From Taenia hydatigena (Eukaryota > Platyhelminthes > Cestoda > Cyclophyllidea > Taeniidae), in the NCBI GenBank assembly GCA_036345935.2, contig JADWOT020000006.1:20228967-20292966 (forward strand): a stretch of DNA of 64,000 nt, read 5' to 3'. Both the position numbers and the translations under genes were made by a program. Shown one piece after another: positions 1-9,567 of this stretch. Below the pieces are notes generated by a model that did no database searches, was not told where the DNA came from, and saw only the letters and a program-made list of their open reading frames with translations. How positions within the stretch are numbered: position 1 is the stretch's first letter; every line of letters starts with the position of its first letter.

Positions 1-1420
1 TTTTTTTATTACCCATTCAGCGAATAAAGTAGAAAGGTGAAGAAGATTGTTGCGAGAATACACCCCCAGGCCATGACGCTACAGTGTTAATGGGAGGGCC
101 GGAGCATCTTAAGCAAGCAACTCGGACACCACTACCTATTTTCGCCCACAATTACAAGGATTTTACTCTACTTTTGCTAATAAAAGTAGCAATAATTTTA
201 GTACCATTCAAGTTTTAAAAAAACATTTTGTCTACTGCACTGCAAATTTCACAACTGCTCTCCGATCTAATCGACGCGGAAAATTGTTTCCCTTCAAGAA
301 CTGTAATGTGATGCCCCGATTGTTTGTTTAACGCTCCGTTTTGTTTACGGCGGCATTAACGGGCACGACCATTGTACTTCCGTCCGACAGCGCGGCCTCC
401 AGCCCATCTCTAGTTGTCAAAACATTTTTACCCTGGTATTATGACTTTTCCCGTTTTAAGGAGTGACTCGGAACGCTATCGCATAGGTGCGAAAGATTAC
501 GTAGTTAAAGAAATACGTGCTATTTATATTTGGCTGTTACTATTCAAAGCATAAATTGCGGAAGCCATTACAGATCCATATTAAAAAGGCACAGAGATAG
601 TTGATTATGCAAATGTCCCAAGACATCCGCTAAATTTGCCACTTGTACAATAAAACAAGGAGGGGTAAAAAAATTTCTCTGCTTTTATTTACAGGTGGAC
701 CATGGGATCACTTCGAAGTGAAATTGAGTTGGACAATAAACGCTGATTTCATGTTAAATTCGTTGCGCGGTTTTTTGCGTACTTCCCTCTTATGTATGCT
801 CCGATTCTATAAAGGCAAGCACAAATGGAACACGAATTTTTCAAAAGTTAGTTTGGGAAATTCGGTAAAACAGAGAGGCATAACCCTCTCTTGATGTAGC
901 ATCACATTTTAAGCAATGCATAAAACTGGTAGCTCTCAAACTCAGGAGGAAAGCAGCGCCGGGTCACAGAGACAAGTACCATAAAAGTGAGCTATCAGGC
1001 GAGATTGCAGGTTACTTCTTTGAAAGTCAAGTGTGCCCATGCCGGTAAAGCCCAGATCGACAACATCCTCGAAAAGAGCCAATCCAAGTACTGCTACTTA
1101 GAAACAACCAGTACAAGTTGCAAGTAAGGTGTCACACTTCTGACGATTCAGCACTTACGCGATGGCCTCCACGCGAAGCTAGTCACTTGAAAAAGGCACA
1201 CCTGTAACATTGTGATTAAGGTCCTGAATCTGTGATGCACACTCAGGCTAGCCTACGCTCATAACCAAGGGGAATGGGAGAAAAATACCACAGCTTCTAT
1301 TCCAAATCATGCAACAAACAAGAAGACCGAAGTAAATGAGAAAATTATGTAGGCTAGAGGAATTTTTGTACGGGAACAGTGAACGAATAGAAGCATGCCC
1401 ACAACGGCAAAACAAGAGTA
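1..1420. other. No gene recognised at left edge
   Basis: I read both strands and found no domain, splice-consistent exon chain or RNA gene. Short open frames here look random. The stretch may be the 3' flank of the VPS37-like gene or intergenic DNA. Confidence 0.5.
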
Positions 1421-1426
1421 TTTAAT
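1421..1426 (-). terminator. Candidate variant poly(A) signal (ATTAAA) of VPS37-like gene
   Basis: The minus strand reads ATTAAA about 60 nt after the stop codon of the VPS37-like gene. I see no canonical AATAAA nearer. Position and sequence fit a variant polyadenylation hexamer; there is no transcript evidence. Confidence 0.35.
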
Positions 1427-1487
1427 CAAACTGAACAAATCATTTTGGTGGGTGGAGAACAAGGAAGTGGGGTTACGGGAAGTCGAT

Positions 1488-2304
1488 TTACAGGCCAGGA
1501 TAGAGGCTGTGGTTTCGGCCAACAGAAGGGTATGGGGAAGAAGAGGAAGATGAGCAGGGTTGGTGCTGAGAGGGCGAATGTTGCCCCCCAGCCGAGTTTT
1601 CCATTTCACTCAGCTTTTCAATCTTGATACGCCGAAGATTAAAGGACTTTCGAAGGGTGAGCATTTTGGTTAGGAATTCGTCCAAAGAGATCTTTTTTTT
1701 GAGGAAATTCTTTTGCAACTGTTCGGACATTTCGTCTTCCTCGGAGTTGGCTACCTTCATCAAGGCCAGCATTGTTTGGATCGAAAAGGATCCACGAATT
1801 TCATCTTCAAACAAAAGAACCAATAAACATTAATAGCTTGGAGCGTTTTTACGTGCCAACTTGACGACAAATTGCTCGTGATTAATTTGTATGACGCACT
1901 TAAGGTGCAGAATTGGAATGAGCCCTTAAATGCGCAACTGGTAATAGTCATAAAAGTAGGTTGATAAAATCAGAGTAAGGTACGAATATAAACTCAAAAA
2001 ACTCACCTAGTTTGCTTTTATAATTGCTGTACTCTTTTAGAGCATCGTTAAATTTATGGTGGGCAAGAATCAATTCAGCTTTAATACTTTTCATCTCAGG
2101 TTCGTGAGTGAGATTTTCAATAGCCTTTTGTTGGTTGCTTTTTCTGAGACGGTTCTTATCAGCCTTGAGTTTTTTTACAGTTGGTGCGTCCAACACCATT
2201 TTGCGGATTTTGTCGTCATCGTTATACAAATCATCTAGTTCAGACTTGCTCATGCCAGCAAGCTTGTCATCAAAATTCTCCATAGCCATTCCGTTAAATG
2301 TCAT
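1488..2304 (-). CDS. VPS37: VPS37-like ESCRT-I subunit, two exons
   Basis: Two exons, 2304-2007 and 1804-1488, separated by a 202-nt intron (GTGAGT donor, AAG acceptor), encode 204 aa. The product matches the Mod(r)/VPS37 domain. An N-terminal segment with MSKSELDDLYNDDDKIRKM is followed by the family pattern ending in ENLTHEPEMKSIKAEL. Exon 2 supplies the C-terminal helix with KISLDEFLTKMLTLRKSF and an LRRIKIEKL motif. A serine/proline-rich tail of about 35 residues follows. VPS37 proteins join TSG101 and VPS28 in ESCRT-I, which sorts ubiquitinated cargo at endosomes. The start at 2304 was chosen because an acceptor-like CAG ends 2 nt before it; an in-frame ATG at 2319 is an alternative. Downstream ATGs at 2289 and 2268 are also possible. 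The gene is divergent from QTRT2. Which vertebrate paralogue it resembles cannot be said. Confidence 0.85.
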
Positions 2305-2308
2305 TTCT

Positions 2309-3286
2309 GAAATGATCAAAAAGTGCCCTGACTATCTCCGGTCTTTTTATTAATATGGCTCCAGGGAAAAACGAAAAAACATACGAATAGAGACTGCAAT
2401 ACCAACCAAAAACTAAATTGTCCTATGACTAAGCAGTGAATCGCAACACTTGAGCTAAGAATAAAAGAGAAAATGGTAAATAAAATATCATGGTAGCGTT
2501 GGAATAAGTACCATGCCCTAAACAAAATCCAAGTGAAAGTTGCATGATCCCTGTACAACAAATACTACCACAGCACCTCCGGCCAAATTAACAGGTCATT
2601 AAAAAAATTGGAAAAATATCAAATACCCGCAAAATCATGGATTACCATTAAGGTAAAATGAGAAGCCCTGATAAGGGTTCACCGAATGGACCAAAGGATT
2701 AGAATGTGGCAAAAGGCTAAGAAGGCCAAATATGACACAGCAGAAAACAATCAATAATTCTCATCTTAAGATTGGTCGTATGCTTTTCTCATCAATGTAT
2801 CAATTCCAACTTGGAATACATGTGTAAATACTCTCCCGAATGATTACGTTTATTCTGCGTACAAATCGTACCAACCGAAAAGGTAATCTTAAATTTCGAC
2901 GCTTACGATGGAGTGAGCCACGATAAACCCATATAAGATCTTCGTTTTATCTGCTAGATGCATGCTAACAGATTGGGCAGATAAAACATGTCTTTAGTGG
3001 ACCTGCTCATGCTGCAAAATGCCTTTTTTCTTCAGCTTAAACCAACCGGGATTTACTGCGTTAGCCTACTCAATAAAGCATTCTCCATAAGCTCCATGTC
3101 CTTAGGTTGCAGAAGCTGCAAGCAAATTCATGGTAAGAACAGCGTGTTCATTCCAACGCAACCTGGGCAGCACTCGTAAACTTCAATTACTGATTTTCCA
3201 GTATTTTTCGATGTACTAAGCTTATAACCGCTATTGCTGATTTGTCTTTTAGTCGTCTACAACGACCCCTCGTCTTTTAAAGAGTC
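2309..3286. other. Intergenic region between divergent VPS37-like and QTRT2 genes
   Basis: About 980 bp separate the two start codons. The stretch probably holds both promoters and 5' UTRs, but I see no clear TATA box or CpG-rich island. AT-rich tracts and short random open frames are all that is visible. Confidence 0.4.
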
Positions 3287-6087
3287 ATGAGGTTTAGACT
3301 GTCGCGCCTTGATATTTTACCCAGAAGTGGGTGTATTGATCAGATAGACAATTATCCTGATGTCAGTCTCGCTACACCTAACTGTCTTCTTTACACTAAA
3401 TTCGGTACTTCGCTTCTTTCATTCCATTTTCAGGTGCGGTACCTTTTCTCACCAATGATATTGTAAAACAGATTCACGGTGCCCCCAGTCTTACATTTGC
3501 GTCCTTAAATTTTCTGTAGGATCCAGCTCCTATCTTATTTCTTCTTTTAGACGTGAACGCTTCAAGGTTTTCCAAAAATTTGGCAAGGGCTTGGCTCAAT
3601 ATTCCGGTTTAGGAGTATCTACACTTTCTTTTTTGTCTAAAAATCTTTAAGCTCCCTGTTGTCCTCTTTCAAAATGACCCTACTGAAGCAGCCGTAACTC
3701 GAGCTGTTGATAAAACGTCGATTCAAGTTTGGGCTGTTGGAGGCCGTTTGCCCGTAACCATGGAGCAATATGCCGATTGTGTTGTTAATGCCCTGCCCGT
3801 GGCTTTTCAGATGCCGGTAGATAATGAAACATCTTTTCCAGATTTAACACCACCGACGAAGAAGCGTTGTCAAAAGTCGGTGCAGCGAACAAAGTCCTAT
3901 GCGGATATGATCGAGGCTTTCGTTATGTCAAATGAGGTTAGCCACTGTTGCCTTCACGCAATCGAGTAAACTCATTGTCTTTTGGTGATGCAATTTAATT
4001 TTATTCCTAGAAACTTCGAGGGATTCCGTCTTTTATTTCCGTGGCTGGTGGAAACGACCTTGATCAACGGCTTCGTGGAATCACCTCAGTGGATTTTAGT
4101 CGTGGATCTGGTTCGACATTTTGTTTCCTCTCCTTGGATTGCGTTAATTAACCGCCGTTATTCCTCTTCTTATTTTCTGGCTGATCCTTGAAATAATTGT
4201 GTCTTTTTATTAACACCTAAGTAAGTTTTTATCGAGCGTATGAAATTTGTAAATAGATTGGTATGCGATTTACTCAACCTTGCTGCAGTTTATTAATGTA
4301 TGTTTTGCCTCCCAAAATCATCTACCCCTTCACCTGGTTATCTCGATTGGGAAATTTGTTGAGAAACTCCTTAGCATCTGATGAAGTTGCCATTCTCTAG
4401 GTATCATCACCTCATCTTAACATCGCAATAAAGACCTAGTGTTCTTCTGGCACAAAACATCTGCTGGCAGCTTTCTTTAGCTCTGACCGTTGTTCCTATG
4501 CTTTTTGGCCCTCCCTTGCTCAAAACGTTATAAACCTGCATTATCGATTTAGAAGTTCGGTTCCGTAAAGTAATTCATCGTGAATTCATTGTGTTGACAC
4601 TTTTAAGTCCCCTGTCATCATTAACTTTATTTATCCCAATAATTTTAGGCGTCGTACTCGACGGTTTCTTCCACGAACCTCTTAAGGGAGATCGATTGTC
4701 TCATTTGGAGACCGTCTTTTCAATTCTCTCCTCCATCTGTTCTCGCCTTCCCCCTCACCTCCCACGCTTCCTCACGAATCTCTGGCAGCCGGACGAAGTG
4801 GTCCGCGCCTGCCTTTGCGGTGTTGATCTCTTCGACGGCAGTCTACCCTTCCGTCTCACTCGTAGTGGCATTGCCTGGCTTTACACGGCATATTACAAGG
4901 AGATTGTCTCCTCTCCTTGGATCTGCTTCCCACTGGAGGCAGAAGAGCTGAAAACCGAGGTTTATCGGCAACCCATCCAGCCTGATTGTCCATGCTTTGC
5001 ATGTCAGCGACACAATCAGGGATATGTGTCGCACTTGCATAGCGTGAATGAGATGCTGGCTCATATTCTCCTCATGATGTACGGTGGTTTATTTTCTCTA
5101 TCACTATTTAGGAAATTATTCTCGCCTGAAGTATGATATCTGTTTGGATAATGATGTAGCAACGCTAGGGGTGCAGTTAGTAAATTCGAGATGCTTTTCG
5201 AAATGGGGTGAGGATATGCTTAATCATTTCTAAAATATGTGTAACTTATGGGCCACAAGGTTACAGAATAAATGAGTAAATTTATGAATCTGGTAGGGTA
5301 ATATGAATGGAATGACAAATCTGGGATAAATGAGCTGATGGACTCGAGATTGCTGGAATTACGGCTTTAGAGTGAGTGGGTAAACCAGCATTGGATCCGA
5401 GCTTGTTGGGTGGGTGGTGTTCATGTTTGTTCGTAGCCATTTTATGCTACAACTTAGCGTTTTCCATAGTGAAATCGCCATGTGGACGTTACTCAGCCTA
5501 ATATCGGGATTTTCGTTTCAAAGCTACCCAGGACACCCACGTGGTGACTGTATTCCCCTTAAAAGCATTGTATATTATGCTGCTAGCCGCCCGGGTTATC
5601 GCACTTCTTTTTAAGTGGGGTTCAGATTCCTCAACAATTGCGAGTTTCTTCGCGCTTCTGTTATGGTAGCTGCAAGAAGTGTTCCTTGTATGTAGTGTTA
5701 ATATCGAGAAAAACTTGTAACAATTGGAAGAGTTAGGGGTTGTGCCGGAAGCTTTTTAATGCTGTGATGTTACTTCTCGAACGTAATCGACAAGATGGGT
5801 GCTCCAAATTTTATCTTGGCGCTGTGCTATGGTAAACTTAAGCGAATGGTGCGGAGAGAACTCGGTATCTGTCGTCAAACCGGGGTCAGGACTTCACTGT
5901 TTAACTAATTAATTACTTTTTCAGTCACAATTCCACACAGTGCTACGCCTTCTTCACAGATTTGAGACAAGCGATTGCGGATGGTAGAGCGGATGAGTTT
6001 GCGAAGATGTCCAAAATCCATCACTTCCCTGAGGACCTTGTGCGGATCGATCTGACTACAACGACGCTTCAAAATGGCGATGCTTGA
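3287..6087 (+). CDS. QTRT2: Queuine tRNA-ribosyltransferase accessory subunit 2, seven exons
   Basis: Exons 3287-3404, 3434-3515, 3551-3614, 3652-3936, 4011-4110, 4649-5078 and 5925-6087 join to 413 aa, against about 415 in human QTRT2. This is the non-catalytic partner of QTRT1 in the enzyme that puts queuine into tRNA anticodons. Family landmarks are the N-terminal NCLLYTKFG, TNDIVKQIHGAPSL, WAVGGRLPVTMEQYA, VVLDGFFHEP, QPDEVV and CGVDLFDGSLPF. The zinc site is C330, C332, C335 and H361, with H361 in MIHN. The C-terminal YAFFTDLRQAIADGRADEF lies in exon 7. It lacks the PTR-type motif of the catalytic subunit, which supports QTRT2 over QTRT1. Introns 1-3 are only 29, 35 and 37 nt. The last intron (5079-5924) uses a GTACGG donor; a competing GT lies 5 nt downstream (see findings). 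Confidence 0.93.
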
Positions 6088-7318
6088 TGTCCAACTATCT
6101 GTTTTATTAGAATGAAGGCTTTCTGTGCGTAGGGCTCTTTTATGGTTTTGTAAGTATAAATGGTATGTTTTGATTGAGTGGGATATGCAACAATTGTGCG
6201 GAGTAAAGGGTGATACGAGCAGATAGTTAAATGTACACCTATGAACCAATCATGGGGTGTAAAAATCTTCCGTGCGTAACAGCCTCGTTTTAGGACTCAA
6301 ACCTACCAGGTGTCGCAGACCCCTTCGGTCAATGCGGCGTCCTGAATCTTGCCGAAGTCGTAGAAATTGATACAAATATGGATGAAGGTTCATTAATGTC
6401 GTGAAGAAAGACTGAGAGTCTACAGACGTGGTCGAGGGGCGTGTTGTCGAGTGCACGCAAAGCGTTTCCGTATCCTTTTCCTTGCGTGGCACAATGGATA
6501 TGACGGACTTGCAGAATGTTCACGGCAGATTTGATGCGTTATCGAGGTGTATGCAAAATTTGGTTGCTTCGTTTCCATTCCTTGCCCTCTGTCTTACTTC
6601 CACAGTCTTCTGAAGGTTATATGGAAATAGGATGTCGGTTAACTCCGGTGGATGTGATTTGAGCTCTCTGTGTCGATAACTTTTAGTAATGTTTAACTGA
6701 AGTGATGGTGGTACTATTTATGCCTACCTCAATAGGGAAGGTCATAGTGAAAGTTAAGCAGATGGGTGCCATATGTCATGCCTTAAAAAGGGGTGACAAC
6801 ATGCTTTTTTGTTGTCGTTCCCTTATTCTGTGGATTCTGAAAAAGTGCGCTCAACATTTTATACTATTCACTGACTGACTATCCCAGGGTGAGGGGTGAC
6901 TTTTTGTGTATTGCAGGATTGGGTAGACGAGGATGCCGCCTCCAAACTGACTCGTGAGACTTCTCTTGGGATAGAGAAGATGGCATTGGTCCAACTCATT
7001 CCCCTATCAACCTCAACTTCCTCCGGTTTATTATCACTCATCCTTTAAAGTGTGAAAAACACATAAGAAATAGACACTTTGTAAGAAAAATTGAAACAGG
7101 TTCCATAGAAATTGAGTCGGTAGGCTTATATCTTGTTGGGTAATGGTTATGGATTCCAGATGCAATCGACGGTTATTTCAATTATTAAAGTATGTTACGA
7201 AGCTTTGCCCATCTATTTGCTCTATACTAAAAAGTGACGGAACCTGTTTGGTTATGTCGTAAGCTTCATTTGCATTTATTTACAAGGCCCACTGGCCTGT
7301 ACATTCGCCTTCCACTTC
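6088..7318. other. No gene recognised downstream of QTRT2
   Basis: This is the 3' flank of QTRT2 and intergenic DNA. I see no canonical AATAAA close to the QTRT2 stop, only TATAAA-like variants. Open frames on the minus strand here overlap the last QTRT2 exon and are its shadows. Confidence 0.45.
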
Positions 7319-8111
7319 TCATCTTTGCTTAGGTGCGTTTTCCCACATTTCAGTCTCTGCCATAAGCATCCCAGTTTCTTGGGCGAAGTAAGCCTTCTTT
7401 TGAGTCGCGGCCAAAGCCTCACTTGCGATTTTCGTCCGGCGAAAGAATGAAATTTCACTTCCAAAAATATTCCTCCATTTGTTGTCTAAGGCCTCTTGAA
7501 AAGTGCAACTAAATTCATGAGTAACATCGGAAGAGTTGTTTGATTTGTGTATATTCTGAAACCAAGGCATTTCCTGTCCAATGAGGTGGCACAGGGGTTA
7601 GTTTTACATCTTATGCCACTATTAGAATAATATTTATCCGAATGTATCTAGGGCTGTTAGATGTAGTCCGATAGCTGGTCTGTCGGAAAACAGTAATTTT
7701 CATTACTCTTCCTAAGTTACTTTGTTTATCCCACTTTGCGTCTATCCTCCCGTACACGTGATCGCATTGGCGTCCCAACCCCAAAACCTCCTTGTTAAAC
7801 TTGCATTTGCATTGTACTTTTACGGTAAAAAAGGTTTCAGAAACTGGCAAATTTCCATTTGACAAAAGAGAGTAGGGCGATTTCCTCGCGGTAGTCCATG
7901 ACTCGGCGGCTTCTCTCTTTACTTGGAGGGACTTGCGGATTTCGTTTGATTTTATTGGCTACTTCAATCACTCTTCTACCCAATCGAAACCTGTAGATGC
8001 GGGAATGATATTCAGTTCTCGTCAGCTTTTGAGGTAAAATATTAATAGTAAAACTTGCCCAACTTGTCCACTGCGTTGTATGCTTGGAGAGAATTATCTC
8101 TCACGCTTCCT
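7319..8111 (-). other. Unidentified candidate gene: two or three coding-like segments
   Basis: Three open minus-strand segments look protein-like but match no family I recognise. The segment at 8111-7837 contains YRFRLGRRVIEVANKIK and PSKERSRRVMDYREEIALL. The one at 7865-7611 contains FFTVKVQCKCKFNKEVLGLG. The third is 7573-7319, preceded by a good acceptor (TTGGACAG) and starting GAA ATG; it ends in a charged helix containing YFAQETGMLMAETEMWENAP. Possible donors in phase with the last acceptor are the GT after the codon for F at about 7862 and the GTAATG at about 7704. I could not build a unique model. The last segment alone could be an 83-aa protein. It may be a small nuclear-encoded organelle protein, but this is a guess. 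Confidence 0.35.
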
Positions 8112-8713
8112 TCAAACTCGCTTTATCCGTTGTGTATATTTCATGGTTTAATTCTATTTTTATTGTGTCTCGTTGTCTGGACGAAATTATGGCTTCTTGG
8201 GGCCATCAGACTGTCTATAGCCTTCAACAGATAGCGATTTGGCCCTCCATCATGACCCCATTAGTGATGTCAGCCATGCGGTGACCTGACCCGTCTTACC
8301 AACTGAGACAGCACAGAGGTGTGTTCTTGCACGTAATTGAGGCAACTAAAGAAAGGGGTGCTCCTGTGGTGGTGAGTGATAAGCTCATCCCATTACTGCT
8401 GGCAACAACATCTGATGATTGTGCATAACGTGAGGATGTCTACTCCTGCAGAAGACTATAATGCAATAATGCATGTAAATACTGTTAATGATGACCTCAT
8501 CCATAATGTTTATCATCCTACGACCTCTGTCGTAAAACTTAAACAAAGTAAACATATTCATTCTCAAGCACGGTGAACTGTGAAGGCTGATACACGAGAG
8601 AGTTAGTTGTTTCACCGCACAGAAGAAATATTCTGATAGGAAAGGTCGTGATCTCCTCTGCCATACCATTAAATGAGATGAAATCTGGCCTATCAACGTT
8701 GTTAATCGAGTAG

Positions 8714-9367
8714 GCGGATCCACCATCGAGAACGCGAGGGTTCGGCTATACTGCTGTACTGTTACGGTGCCAAAATCTCTCTGACGTCGGTTTAGCACTG
8801 GATTATGTTTGCAATTATAGCAATTTTCCTACCTTCTTCGAATGCTCAAAAGCCTTTAAACGTCCGCGCATCTGCTACTTCATAGACCCTTTCGGCCTAC
8901 TGCTTTTCGTCTTTCACACTACTAGTCATCCAGCCTATGGTAGAGCTGATTTCGAGTTCGTGTGCCACTTGATGCTTCCGCCGTCTGGCCGAGGTAACAA
9001 GTCGGAGGCTTATCCGACGGATGACGTGGCTGGTGTGTATAACTACGGTGTAGTCTCGATCCGCACATCAAAACTAGCCGCTAATTACCCTGGACGTTTA
9101 AAGGGACGAGAAACGATCCAAATCTTGACGGCTTACAAAGTCGCAAGATGTAAATCTTTAAATATTTTCGCGTGGCCTATTTCATGGCGCAGTGGCAGAT
9201 CTGTACATTCTACTTTGAGCTTCCTTTGGTTGTATTTGTTTTTCAACCAATTTTGTTTGACTTTGAACTATTTGTTCCCGATTTTAAATAGGCCAGACGT
9301 TCGCTCAAATTTTAACCGGAGTGCTGTAACGAGACCGGCACAACAAGCTAAGCAGGACGGAGCGTAA
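8714..9367 (+). other. Unidentified 217-codon open frame, possible exon
   Basis: A frame stays open from GCG at 8714, just after an acceptor-like GAGTAG, to the stop at 9365-9367. Internal text such as SRTRGFGYTAVLLRCQNLSD, ICYFIDPFGLLLFV and HLMLPPSGRGNKSEAYPTDD looks partly protein-like. RGFGY resembles an RNP1 core, but the rest does not make an RRM. The C-terminal half becomes AT-rich and hydrophobic, so any real exon probably ends near 9150. The first ATG is at 8960. A 13-bp inverted repeat lies inside it (8853-8865 and 9092-9104). By a rough estimate a frame this long is unlikely by chance, but no family is recognised. Confidence 0.3.
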
Positions 9368-9567
9368 ACTAAGTGTGTTTTGGCGCCATTATTTTAGCTA
9401 ACAAACAAATAAGGAGTTCTGCTCTCGCGATCTTCATTCCAATTTCACATGAACTACTCGTTTTATTTTTTTGACTCGCAAATGATAATGGTTCCTTTTT
9501 CTCCAAATTCTTGGTCTTTAAGGATTCAGTTTCTACGTCAGTGGCATGGAGCTCTGTTCTTGTCACC

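Noticed and set aside
5080..5082. Apparent loss of the zinc-ligand histidine in QTRT2 (Tyr in MMYG)
   Set aside because: Using the donor at 5079 and exon 7 at 5925 restores MIHN and the full C-terminal helix, and the exon lengths then sum to a multiple of three.
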